Positions 26,017 through 43,270 of a stretch of 64,000 nucleotides of DNA are shown here, in pieces (within the stretch, counting starts at the first letter, position 1; each line of letters starts with the position of its first letter). The notes under the pieces were generated by a model, which was given only the letters and a program-made list of their open reading frames with translations, was not told the origin of the DNA and ran no database searches. The translations under genes were made by a program, and so were the position numbers. The stretch comes from Seminavis robusta (lineage: Eukaryota; Bacillariophyta; Bacillariophyceae; Naviculales; Naviculaceae), in assembly GCA_903772945.1 (NCBI GenBank), contig CAICTM010000116.1, forward strand, positions 50,772 to 114,771, written 5' to 3'.

Positions 26017-27501
26017 TTAGCCTTTTCGAGCCCACCATCCTGAAGAATCCCAGCCTTTCTTTTTGTGGTAATCAGATAGATGAGAATACGCCGCATGTGC
26101 CTCGGCGACAGTGTAGGAGCCCCCATCTTGGGATTGTGAAGATCTCTTTTCAGACTCATCATCTTTCTTTTGCCGCTTGCGGCTTTGATCTTCTGAGCTC
26201 TTTTTACTTGCCTTGAGACGAGCTTGGTATTTTGGTTCTGGCATGTCATGAGCAGCCTGAAGGCGCCCATCTCCAACCACCAGGAGAGATCGGATGGACA
26301 CAATCACACTTTCAATGTCGTTTACGGGATTCCATCCGTCCTGTCAACGAGCAACAAAATTTGTTTGTAAGCATAAAAATAAAAAAACACATGTACATTC
26401 GAGATCATAACAAACCTTGGTAAGCAACTCCATACAAAGAGCACCGTTCATGACGAATCCAGTCTGTCGTTTGAATCTAGGTCTGACAACTCTTACGAAT
26501 GGTGGCTCAAAGGGATACTGATCGGGAAAGGTCATTTCCAATTCAATGTATTCGAATCCCAGTACGAGCATGTCCTTGGCGAGGTTGCTGTCCGAGTCGA
26601 ACTTGAACAGCTTGATGGTCCAATGGTCCATGCAATCTTCTGACTTTGGACCAATGGAGAATCCAGCTTCTTCCGTGTCTTGGTTCATGATGCGGTATAG
26701 ATCCTGAGCAAGGCGTCGCTTACTTCCAGTCTTTTCCGTTTCGGCGCGAAGCGACATGGAGACCGCTGCTCGTGAGGGTTCTCGCCACTTGGCAGCGGCA
26801 TTTCCAGTAGTCTCCTTGGCGACAGCGGCAGTATTGATGGACTCTTCTTCATCGCGAATGCGAGCAGGTTCAGCGGCACTTCCAGAAGCGTTGGTCTCGG
26901 CTTCTGCTGAAAGACTAGCGGCGAGCGGTGGGTTGTCAACAAGAAAGCCTGAAAAGGCAGCATCTTCGTCGTCCTCATATTCATATTCACTCTCATCGTC
27001 CTCCTCCTCCTCTTCTGCTTGTTCTTCGTCCACGTCGTTGTCACCGTCGCCACCATCATTGTCGTTGCTGTTACCATCTATGGCCACTGTCACCGACGAC
27101 CGTCCTTCTTGTTGTAGCGACTCCGAAGACGGCTCTGGGGGAATCTCAGCCGGTCCGCCATTCGACTGGAATGAACTAGTATTGAGAGTGTCTGCTGGAG
27201 CTGCAATCACTCCTGCATCTTCTTCCGCGTCGTGCTTGCCAATGCTTGCCATGGTGCTCGTTGAGGCAGGAATGGTTCTGCTGTTGATCATAGTAGTGCC
27301 CTTCCGCAGCATAGAAGTCCCAGTGTGACTGCTGGCGCTGTCCGCGCGCAACGAGGCTGGACTACTGTTACAAGTATCAGAAGCCACCACTTCTGCGGAC
27401 GAACTGCTCAAAGTCATGGCGGCGGCTTCGTCGGAGTTTCCTGTCGACACTGTTCTGACTGCTGCGGACGCTGATGCTCCTGTTGCCTTGGACGTCTCCA
27501 T
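26017..27501 (-). CDS. UBE2Q-type ubiquitin-conjugating enzyme (E2)
   Basis: Two exons, 27501-26416 and 26340-26017, with a 75-bp intron; 469 residues from the first in-frame ATG. Residues 1 to about 270 are Ser/Thr/Ala-rich with an acidic Glu/Asp run. The UBC fold follows: DLYRIMNQDTEEAGFSIGP, then EMTFPDQYPFEPPFVRVV and the active-site segment GALCMELLTK, placing the thioester Cys at 356. After the intron the UBE2Q-specific sequence DGWNPVNDIESVIVSIRSLL continues, with a Lys/Ser-rich C-terminus. Known role: accepts ubiquitin from E1 and passes it to E3 or substrate. UBE2Q-type enzymes normally lack the canonical HPN motif, and none is seen here. Confidence 0.9.
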
Positions 27502-27999
27502 TGTCTCTTCCCTCAGACTCAACAAAAGTTTGCTGCTGTCTTCGACGTTGCGTGAAGAAACAGCTTGACCCAACCGGTAAAGCAACTCTCAATCACGTAT
27601 CGAGTCCCGTTGTCAACGCTTGTCACACCACCACTCGAAGCATACCGGCAAACAGACAGTACGCGCGACGGGCAACTATTAAAAAAGCACGGAGATGACG
27701 AGTGACAGTCGAGTGACAGTCAACGATCTGGAGCAAAGACTCGAAGACAAACAGAAAAGCTACATGTACCGATAGTGGTAGGTACCTGGTAGCTAACTTA
27801 GCCACCCCAACGTACTGGTACCGGTACCGGTAGCCACCACTTGCTATCTAGGAAGCATATTTGTTCGCGACGAATTACTATTATAGTATGATTTTTTTTT
27901 TTTAAAAGAGTAACTAACGAATGATGAATGATGCATCGAATGATGAATCATGCAGGCAAACTACGTGAATTCCATTGTCAGGAGACCACGTGGATGTCT
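27502..27999. other. Intergenic region
   Basis: Between the UBE2Q-like start and the PNO stop, both on the minus strand, so it should hold the UBE2Q promoter. It contains a long TACCGGTA-type palindromic run at 27817-27832 and a T-rich homopolymer near 27892-27903. Confidence 0.5.
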
Positions 28000-34182
<6,183 letters not shown>

Positions 34183-35795
34183 GGTTGTCTTTGCCAATGC
34201 TCTTTTCAACTTTATTCGATTTTGCAACTTTCGCCCAGTTGAAAATATGAAACTTTTGCCTTCCTTATCCTTTGATTCCTGATCTGATGATTGTTTCTGG
34301 GCGCTTTTTATTTATTTAATCGAGTGACCCACTGTAGAAAACAACCAATACCATACCAAATGACAGAGGACGAGAGAGAATGAGGAGTGAGTCTTTTATG
34401 AACGAAATCAAAATAGACAAGGAAACAAACCAGAGAGGGCGAAAAGTCTTCAGGGCGTTGCGATGTTTTAGTTGCCATGCCTGACTCTCACCTTTGCCAA
34501 TTATTTTCTTTCTTTTCTTTGTTTTCGCCGATGCTGCGTCTGTATTATAGTGGGAGAGAGAAACGGATGGGTTGGATTGCTTGTTGGAGTTCGGGTGCCA
34601 GCTTCCTTGGGAACAGAACTGGATTCGCCCGGTTTAGATTGATTGGATTGGCTCAGCCAACCGCGACAAAGCGAATCATGATCGAGCTGATGGATAGAGT
34701 TCCCATCGTCCTCTTCAATTGGATGGCAAGATCGCAATTGCTTGGCATTGATGTGCTTGGTGGTTGGCGGTGAAGCCGTCGCGAAGGCAATCTTATTACT
34801 TGCTTCATGGAAAGGTATCTTCGCAGGACAATGCGAACAGTCGAGCCTCGCGAAAAGTGTCCGGTACTGGTACCTGGTACTGACAGCAATATTTGCATCA
34901 AGCCAAAGATTTATGATGAACACACGTTTCGTTAAAAACAATGAGATCTTGAATCTTGAGTGTTCTCATGCTATTACTACTAGAAAGAGGAGGTTGTTCC
35001 GGAGGGTAGCAAAGCCAAGTATGCATACGACAGCTCATACGACACTAGCTAGCTGGTGCTTGGCATCAACGCTTTCGGCTTTCGTAGTAGCCGGCCAGAG
35101 CTGGCTGGGAGCCACAGTACATGTAGCACCGGGGACGGGGTTGTGAACTTCGGAATCTCTGCCAGGGGCTGGTACCTGGTACCTCTTTCAAGAACACTCC
35201 GATGCAATAGGCAGCGGAAGAACAAAAACTGCACCTTTATTATTTCTTGTTCCACCGGTGTCTGGCTTCCGGTACATCTGGCCCGCCATTTTGACACTAT
35301 TTTAAAAACTAGACTACATAATAATCTGAAAAGCTAGCTGCGGTACCTTTCAGGCCTGCATTATGAAGATTTCCCTAACTAATGTACAGTACTGCAGGGC
35401 TCTGAAGGTACGAACTGGTTGGAATATACGAACGAGCTGGTTCGAGATTGCCAAGTTCGTTTGCTGCCAGTCTTCCATTGCCATCCGACTGCTTCTCAGT
35501 CGTTTGGCAGACTTTGATTCGAGTGGCCAGCCCACGAACAGCGCTTTGTCTCCGTAGAGACATGATAAGGTTTCCCGGTGAGGGACAAAAAGGGATGCAG
35601 CCGAACGGGAAATTGTACTCAATAGCGAGTTTTTGTTCTCGCAGACAAGTCCTTTTGGCGGGAGAGCATATTATGGATTCGGTCAGCAGCCGATGCAACC
35701 AACCATTTTGTCCCGCACAGTAGATTCGATTCCGCCCGGCTTGGTTTTGAGCGGACACGGTACCATCTCTCCGACGTAGCTACATGCATGTGTAC
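34183..35795. other. Intergenic region
   Basis: About 1.6 kb between the PNO start and the transporter stop. Several short frames exist on both strands (for example 35375-35758 minus) but none has recognisable motifs or spliced continuation. TACCTGGTACC-type strings occur near 34865-34880 and 35170-35182. The PNO promoter should lie at the left side. Confidence 0.5.
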
Positions 35796-37295
35796 CTATC
35801 CGTGCATAACGGCACTGAAGTCTTGACTGAGGTTCTTTCCCTCCAAGGAGTGACTCGTGGTGATAGTATCACTGAGAGCATCCGTGTCTGCGTTGCTGGT
35901 TGTAGTAGTAGAAGTGGTGATGACGGTGGCAGGAGTCATTGGCAGAGTCGTAGTCGTCGTGTGTGACGAACAAGTACAGGTGGTGTTGTCTTCACTGACC
36001 AATCGACAGCGATTGGGATACTTTTTATCTGCTGAGAATGCAATGTCGCCCCTTTCCGTGTCCTCCATTTCGCCGAGTTGATCTTCCACTTCGCCCTCCT
36101 CGCCATCCGTATCATCTACTTCGTATGTTTTTGAGACGATGACACAAAAGTTTTCATTGGCAGGTGCCTTTGTCCATCCCATTTTCCATGCCCACAAGCA
36201 GTAGAATCCAATGGCAACCGCCTCGACAATCCCGTAGAAGAGGGGCACCGCCACGGCTTGTGCTCGTTCTTTGCCTGTGAACATGGTGACGGCGACTGAG
36301 GTAGCAATGGAAATGTTTTGGTAGGCGCATTCGATAGAGAGTGTGACGACTTCAGGGGGCGAGAGTCGGAAGCACAGGCGTGCGACGATGTTGGCAATGA
36401 CAATTCCAATGACACATGGAGCAGCCACACCGAGGTAAAACTGCCAGTCATGAGTCCACAGGGATGTCTTTTCGTTTCCGCTGGAATCATTGGACAGAAA
36501 GAAAGAGACCACGATGAGCAATATTCCCGAAACGGATCCGAGTCGATTGGCGTTGACATGGAAGGATTGTGTGTCGTATCGGTATCCAGCAGCTAACCCG
36601 GAGAAGATCGCCGCCATGACGACAGCAAGAGTGATGAAAATGGCCTTGAAGTCGAGAGATTGGACAATTCCATCGTTGCTGGCGTATGCCAAGTAGGTGT
36701 ATAGGAGGAGGTTGGCGGGTAATAATCCTGCGCTCAACAAGGAAGAAATTGACGTCATGGTGACGGACAATGCTAGGTCTGTGAATAACATACAATCAAA
36801 TTCAATTCAATTCAATCAAATCAAATCAAAACAGGATGGTGAGTTGAGTTGGAGCAACTTCTGTACGGTACCGTCTGAGTCCAGAATCAAAGTCAGCTTA
36901 CCGGCATTGAATGTGCTACAGAACCAGTTGCTGTAGCTTCCACCAGGACTACTGGTGACTACCAAGAGTGTGATCCCCATAGCTTGGGTGAGTCCATAGT
37001 TCTGGAGAGATAAGACAACCAAGAAACCCAGAAAGGGCATAATGACAAACTGCATAGCTACCCCTGTGCCAATAGCGAACTTGTTGTTGAGTTGGCGCCT
37101 CAAATTGCGGATATCCACAGTCGCCGACAGTCCAAAGATAAGAAAGAAGAGGAGGACATTGGACAAGACCACACTGACAGTTTCCATGGTGCTATTACTG
37201 GTATGCATAGAAGGATTGTCGGAATCGGAAGTAACATTGCTTGTCACGTTGATGCCAACAAGACTGACTTCTTCATTCGTTAGGAAGGACGTCAT
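35796..37295 (-). CDS. Bile-acid:sodium symporter (SBF/BASS) family transporter
   Basis: Two exons, 37295-36902 and 36778-35796, with a 123-bp intron holding a degenerate CAATT-type repeat; 458 residues. After a short Asn/Ser-rich N-terminus with possible glycosylation sites, about nine hydrophobic helices follow. Family signatures are SATVDIRNLRRQL, MPFLGFLVVLSL and SPGGSYSNWFCSTFNAG (conserved SPGG near the sodium site), then, across the intron, LALSVTMTSISSLLSAGLLP. A second-half motif, ECAYQNISIATSVAVTMF, matches the paired repeat of the fold. The C-terminal 110 residues are acidic and Thr/Ser-rich, probably cytosolic. Known role: sodium-coupled uptake of organic anions; the substrate cannot be told from sequence. 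No plastid targeting peptide is evident, so plasma membrane is the simplest guess. Confidence 0.88.
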
Positions 37296-39082
37296 GTCTT
37301 GTTTCTGATCTGATATGATATGATTTTGTATAGGTTGGTATCAATAGGTAGGTACGGTAGGTGGGTGGCGTATTTATTATTGGAGGAGTTTGAATTGGAT
37401 TGCGAAAAATGAGAATGTCGTGCTTGTTTGGTCTTGCCGTGCTAGTACGGGTACTACCCAGCTAGCTTGCTACCGATACAGTAGGTATTTGACACTGCCG
37501 TCGCTGGTTCTCACTTCTTGTTGATGAGTACAGGTACTTGTGGGAAGCAGGAATTCGGCTCTTGCTTTGTTGTTCAATGAAAGACAGCTTTTAAAAAGCA
37601 AGAACACAGCCACCAATTAATTGTTGATGAAGAAAATAAATAAATGAGATCAGATGATTAGCAGCGGTAGCATCAACAACCACGCAGAGTGGTTCACACG
37701 TGCAAAGCATGAATTCGAGGCTCTGTCCTCTGGGGCTCGGCTCAGCTCGACTCTGCTCGACCCGACTCGACGAGGAAAATTTGGCTTCGACGAATTCTTT
37801 CGAGAGGCGCCAGCCAGGTCACAAGACAAGTTTGGCGGCAGTTATTTATTTCAACACGGTTTTAAAAAGAAGCCATTGGAGCCAGTTGAGCAACAACTCT
37901 GATGAAGAGAAGGGGTGAATAATTACGGGTCCTGGTCCCAATTGGAGCCCCTCCTGTGCACTACCCTACGATAGCTGCAAGCAACTATGCATACATGTAG
38001 CTATCTCTAGCTACGATGCACCGTAGTAGCTGGTATGTTGAATAAATGATACTACCGCACTTGTATTCGATGGTTGAAGTCATCCATGAAAGAAAGAAAA
38101 AACTGCAGTAACATTACACGCATGGTACCGTATGATTTTGAGTCCAAATCTCCACATCCTTTCCGGTCACACCGGTAGGTGCTAACGTGCTACCGGTATA
38201 TACCTGTAGCCCCCTTGACACCAAACTTGTTACCAGTAAGTAGCGTTCTCGCCAGTGTGTGGCCGTCATCCAGTGCTGACTTGGGTTTGTTGAAATCCAA
38301 CGCAATAAGGGTTCTGAAGAACCAGCCATTCTCGCCAGACAAGCAAGTCGAGTGACACTCGAGTCAAGTCAATCATAGAGAAAGAAGGCCCGCTGCTCCT
38401 ACCGCACGAGACACCACCTATGCAGTATGGAATCCACTCCGTTCCAGTTTCAGCCAATAGATGCAATTCAACCTTCCGCAGATTAGTCGTAGGTCCAGGT
38501 CCGCGAGTGAGTCGTACAAGATTACGGGGTTACAGGAGTCTCACCTGCTTTGCCGTCGCGGGTCTTCCGTCTCAGCTTTTCAATGCCTCTGTCTCTGATG
38601 AGGCCGCCAAGGGGATGCCTCTTGAACAAACCACAAAACTGACAAGAAAGCAAGCTGATGTCGACGTGCAGGGGTGTAATTCCTAACTATGTTAATATCA
38701 GGGGTGTGGTCGATGGACTTGGTTGCTCATCGGCCAAAGACAAACGTCTTCACGGCCTCGTCTATCTACCAATAGCTAACTTGCACCTGTGCTCCCATTG
38801 CACATGTATGATGAAGCAAGCTTGGTTGCGATAAAGCTGCCGTACCGGGAGAGTCAACTGTGACAGAACTAGTTGCGGGATAAACGTTGGGGAAGCAAAT
38901 AAAAATCTTTCTCTGTGCGTACGGTACATGTACACGTTTTTCTAACGCTACATAAGCATTCAATTTTGAACCACGACTCAACTATGATTTCCCGCATTTA
39001 CAATGTTGCCCAGCAAGCGTAACCCGTACAGTGTATTGATGCTTGTCCTTCCAGGTTCCACCATGCATGTATCCATGTTTCT
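37296..39082. other. Intergenic region
   Basis: About 1.8 kb with no recognised gene. It contains an A/T-rich tract after the transporter start, a degenerate GCTCGACTC-type run at 37735-37770, and TACCGGTA-type strings near 38170-38200. Short open frames such as 38420-38686 look random. Confidence 0.5.
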
Positions 39083-39434
39083 GGACCGTCCGACGTTTTT
39101 CACTCAGGATTTTTAAAAAATTGAAATTGCCACGACTGGAAACAAGCCCTTAAACAAGCCCTTAAATCTTCAACAAGCCCTTAAACAAGCCCTTAAAAAA
39201 CAAACCCTTAACAACAAGCCCTTAAGTTCTGAAAACAAACCCTTAAGCCTTCGCGATAATCCCATAGAACAAGCCCTTATCAGGAGCAAACTAGCCCCTA
39301 AATAAACAAGCCCTTAAAACAAGCCGTTAAATCTGCAACAAGCCCTTAAACAAGCCCTTAAAAACAAGCCCTTATTTGTACTCAAGTCAGTCGTGTCAAA
39401 GTTTATCGCCTGAGTTAAAAACGTCGGACGGTCC
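39083..39434. mobile_element. Small non-autonomous element bounded by 26-bp inverted repeats
   Basis: The segments 39083-39108 and 39409-39434 are reverse complements at 25 of 26 positions; both outer ends begin GGACCGTCCGACGTTTTT, and the single difference is near the inner end. The 352-bp unit has no coding capacity and is filled with a minisatellite. This is the architecture of a MITE. No clear target-site duplication was seen at the exact borders, so the superfamily is not assigned. Confidence 0.7.
39141..39374. repeat. AACAAGCCCTTAAA minisatellite inside the inverted-repeat element
   Basis: About 14 imperfect copies of a 12-14-bp unit AACAAGCCCTTAAA, in places separated by short unique spacers (for example near 39250-39268). 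Variants include AACAAACCCTTAA and ACAAGCCGTTAAA. It resembles telomeric CCCTAA only superficially. The array lies wholly between the two 26-bp inverted repeats. Confidence 0.9.
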
Positions 39435-39549
39435 TGCTTCCACCGAAAATCATTTTTAAAACAAACGCAGAAAACATCCACAAGAAACACTATAGACTAC
39501 CGTACCGGTAGCTCACAACCAAGCAACGGCCGATCACTACAGTACAGCC

Positions 39550-40167
39550 ATGATGGAATCACTCCCCGCACCTCCAGCTGCGACACCTCGAAGTGAATCC
39601 GATTTCCAGAACTGGAAGTCGGTCAAAAAGCATCGTTCCCCCGCCTTTCGAGATGTTCCTTCCAATGAGAGAAGAGGACATTCATGCTTTGGCTGCCTCT
39701 GTGATATGCGGCGCGCAGTCATCGCATGCAACGCTGTAAGCCTTGTCTTTGCTCTAGTCGAAATCGTCGCGGCCATCACGCTTCTGGCACTCTACGAGGA
39801 ACTTGAAACAAAGAATGATGATCAAGATGGCACTGTCGGAGCATCCTCTGTAGAATGGTTTCGATTCAATAATCATGAGATGTCCAAAACGATACTTGGA
39901 ATCGCGCTGGGCTTTGGCCTTCTCTCCACTGTGTTCTTTTCACTGGGGATCCGGGGTGCGAAGCAATACGACACAAGCCTGGTAGGCAGTGCACTCTTCT
40001 ATTACTGTGTGAATGTGATTGCCAACTTGATTCTCTTGAGTCCACTGGGGGTGCTATTTGCAGGTCTCGCTGTGTACCCTCATATCATGCTCTACCTGGA
40101 ACTCCGAAATGGCATCATGAGTGAAGAGAACTATATAAACGAAAGGAACACCTGCTGCTTGGTATAA
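39550..40167 (+). CDS. Four-helix membrane protein with a CaaX-like C-terminus
   Basis: Single exon, 205 residues, ATG ATG at 39550. An N-terminal cytosolic stretch of about 55 residues ends in a Cys pair (CFGCLCDMRR). Hydrophobic helices follow at about 57-80, 115-135, 145-165 and 165-185 (NAVSLVFALVEIVAAITLLAL, then TILGIALGFGLLSTVFFSLG, then a long pair). The last four residues are CCLV, which fits a CaaX prenylation box, with a second Cys available for palmitoylation. Family not recognised; topology resembles tetraspan proteins but the CCG motif of tetraspanins is absent. The gene starts 115 bp after the inverted-repeat element. Confidence 0.75.
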   Translation: MMESLPAPPAATPRSESDFQNWKSVKKHRSPAFRDVPSNERRGHSCFGCLCDMRRAVIACNAVSLVFALVEIVAAITLLALYEELETKNDDQDGTVGASSVEWFRFNNHEMSKTILGIALGFGLLSTVFFSLGIRGAKQYDTSLVGSALFYYCVNVIANLILLSPLGVLFAGLAVYPHIMLYLELRNGIMSEENYINERNTCCLV

Positions 40168-40896
40168 TATTTCCAGCTTCTATCACTACAATCATTCTTT
40201 CATTGGTCCAAACATTGCTCTCAGCGTACGTACTAGTGATACCGTAGCAGTGTTGATAGGGAAGCTGCACTGTTGCCCAAGCCTCTCCTGTCAGGTTTGC
40301 TACCGTACCGGTACCGATAGTACCGCTACGAGGGCAAGTCCCACAGCACCTCCAGCTCGCCACAACTTCCAGTACCCAATTGCGTCTGCTTCTGTGACTG
40401 GCCCAACCGAAGTACCGTAGACACGTTGCTTCTCAAGTTGGGGCACTTCGCCAGTGTGTCCAACATCAGATCGTGGTCGTGGAACTGCCGATCGTGGAAG
40501 CACCATAGTTTGTGTTGTCCCAGACACACCACGCACGCTGCGGCGACCGCTTCCATCGAAGGGGTTTTAGTAGAGTAGGGAGGTTATCTATGGTAGCCAG
40601 TGAGGGCCAGTCTCAGGCAAAGAAGAGTCCAACGGTGCGCGCCGTGACTTTCATAAAAACAGAAGAGCAGCAACAAACAAGTGTCCTGAGAAAAACGATC
40701 AACTACGAACATTGTTTATAGCGCTCTGGGGTCTGTTGCTTTGGATTTGGCTACTGCAAAAGGGCACTTCTACGACATACACTGATACCTACAAGTTCCC
40801 ACAGTCAAACAGGCGACACAAGCTTGCTATCTAGCTAGTGTGCTCCACAACCTATCCGATAATTGAATAGCACATTCCTTTTGCACTTGCAAGACC
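40168..40896. other. Intergenic region
   Basis: No gene recognised. TACCGTACCGGTACCGATAG at 40301-40320 is part of the intergenic palindrome family. Promoter of the ankyrin-type gene is expected at the right side. Confidence 0.5.
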
Positions 40897-42554
40897 ATGT
40901 TGTCCAAAAGATCGTCCACGATGACGGCTCCTAGTGCCAAAAGGAAGAAGGAGGAGCACGATACACCACCCGCAGAGGGCGATACACCACCCACTATGGG
41001 CAGTACAGCTACACAACCCCCTGATCTCAACCTGTTCTCTATACCAAATGTTCTTTGGGGGCTCATTATCAGCTTTGTAGCGAGGCCAACGAATCGAGCC
41101 CCCGAACTTGGTCGCAGCATTGCTCTCCTGAGCAAGGACGGCCGGGATGTGTTCAAAGACCAGATACTAGTAGATGACCTGTTACAAAACTACAACCCGC
41201 AGCCACCAGTGGCGCGATCCTCTGACCTTTCAAGACATGCTGCCCCACCAGCAGTGCAGCGATCATCCCCACGTTTGAATCAGCGTGTGAAGGGGCAAAG
41301 TTCTTTGGAGAGGCTCAAGGAATGTCATCTTCAGTTTTGCAGAAAGACAACCTTCACTCAGGATCAAATAGTCGAAATGATAGTGACGAAGAAGCTATCC
41401 AAGAAACCACTACTTTCGCTTCTGGACAACTTTGGCCAAGATGGCAAACTCAAGGCCAGCCACATCAATCGGCGGATGCAGCCGGGAAGCACTATACTTG
41501 TGGAGGTACTCAGCGCACCTGGCGTCGGACAGGCAACAATTCTAGCCTGCACCAAACTTTTGGTTGAACTTGGTGCGGACGTCAACTTGAGTGCCGTTGA
41601 GGGAGACTTCAGCAGCATGACCCCACTCTTTGTGGCGGTGAGTCGAGGAATGCACAGAGTCGTCAAGTTCTTGCTGGAGAAAAAGGCCTCCACGACAACA
41701 ACAAATTGGGGAACAATTTTTGTGCACAGAGGCAATTTCACACGATACACAGACATCACTGTTCTGCAGCTTGCTCAAGCTATGCACGAGGCGGGAAGCA
41801 GCAGTTGGGAAGCTACAGACTTGGCCAACTTGAACAAGTGCATAGGTCTGTTGCAGGTAGGTTGCTGCTGCTGGATTGTCTTTATGCATGATACCCGTTG
41901 GAACATCAAGCTCATCTTGTTTCTTGCTGCTTGTGTCCCCTTTGCCTGGATTGAATAGAATGCTGCAAAGGAAGAAACCCAGCCAGAGGTAAATAAGGCT
42001 GGAATGTCTCTGAATACCTGCTGGTGCCTTTGTCCTCAGCATTGTATCTCTCTTGTTTTCTTTTTGCTTGGTAGGTTGTTGGCACCCTTGGTGATGGTGA
42101 TGATGATGAGGATGACTATTTCCATCCCAAGAAGCTTGGGATTGGGAACTGCTATAAGCTGGCATACGGGCGTGTCAAGGATGGATGGGTCCCCGATCAT
42201 GGCGAAGGAGCAGGTGGATGGCAAAGTCAGCAGATAGAGGAAGCTTTTGATCGTTTTGAAAACGACCCTACATCGCCAGGAGGTGTTTATTGCAAGCTGG
42301 TACAGGTTTGCTTTCGGGAGAGGGTTGGCGGAACCGTCAAGCACTTTAGCATCCACTGGGTGAGCATGGTGGAGGATGGGAGATTGGATCTTCTCCGTGC
42401 TATAGTGGAGGATGAAAGAATGAAAGGCCGGTGTGATGTGCAACGCACGGCTTTGAAGACCCTAAAGGCACTTGTGCAGGGACGCGAGGACGAAGATGTG
42501 GAGCGGGAAGCTGCGCATGTTCGCGCCATCATTGATTTGCACAATCTCGAATGA
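40897..42554 (+). CDS. Ankyrin-type protein with an F-box-like N-terminal segment
   Basis: Three exons, 40897-41856, 41959-41988 and 42075-42554; 489 residues. The middle exon is only ten codons. A disordered N-terminus leads to NLFSIPNVLWGLIISFVA, which has the hydrophobic spacing of an F-box-like helix (weak). Ankyrin-like units occur at about 195-290: LSAPGVGQATILACTKLLVELGADVN, abbreviated as GQATILACTKLLVELGADVN, then MTPLFVAVSRGMHRVVKFLL. The C-terminal third is a distinct mixed region ending in helical DVQRTALKTLKALVQGRED. Ankyrin repeats bind proteins; if the F-box-like part is real, a substrate-receptor role in ubiquitination is possible, but this is speculative. Confidence 0.8.
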
Positions 42555-43270
42555 GAGGCCCCCTTCTTCCTCCCCTCACCAGCCATTGCGTTGTGTATGT
42601 TGTGGTCCCAAAACCAATCTTCGCCCAGAGCTACCGATATGAACTATGCATAGCTAGCTAGATCTATGATAGCTGGATAACTTGACCAACATGTAAGGTG
42701 ATCTACTCTACTACATGTATGTATGTGCTTGTAATTCACCCACTCCCTTCATACCGGTACAGCTGCACCGCGCCACTGTTTTCCCATTTCGAAATTTCCA
42801 ATAATAGCAAATGTTTTAGAGTTATGGGTAAGCACGCCGTCCGTCCGTCACGACGAGGAACGACGGAGGCACAATGCCGATGGAACGGAGTTGAGGTCAT
42901 CCGTTTAGTCGTCAAATGGGCATGGTCAAGCAAAGCCACCAACCAGCACAACCGCTGTTGCCTAGACTACAAGTTTTGTTTTGTTGTTGTTGTTGTTGTT
43001 TGTGTTCTGTTGGATCGACTAGTAGCTAGCTAGCTAGCTAGAAGCACCTGGACGTGAGAGAGCAGAGGTTTGGACTGTGATATCGATAGCTTCAGACCCA
43101 AGAACGAAGTAGGAAACAATCGGATCGGCATAGCTACTACCCTGACTTCATTCTGTCATTGTGATCGGAGCACCAACGGATCGATTGGATTCGATTGGAT
43201 TCATCTCTCAAGTCCTCACTCGTAGTCACACAAGTACAAGTACAAGTACAGTACAATACAATAAGTCACC
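42555..43270. other. Intergenic region
   Basis: No gene recognised. It has a TTG/GTT triplet run at about 42974-43000 and a perfect CTAG-type palindrome run, GCTAGCTAGCTAGCTAG, at 43025-43041. Just before the ArfGAP start is an ACAAGTACAAGTACAAGTAC run (43230-43249). Confidence 0.5.

Noticed and set aside
34477-34941. Overlapping plus and minus frames of about 100-146 residues upstream of PNO
   Set aside because: No motif, no spliced continuation, and neither frame is favoured.
39141-39374. CRISPR-like or telomere-like array
   Set aside because: Units are short, degenerate and mostly adjacent, without regular spacers; the unit is AAGCCCTTAA rather than telomeric CCCTAA; and the host is eukaryotic.
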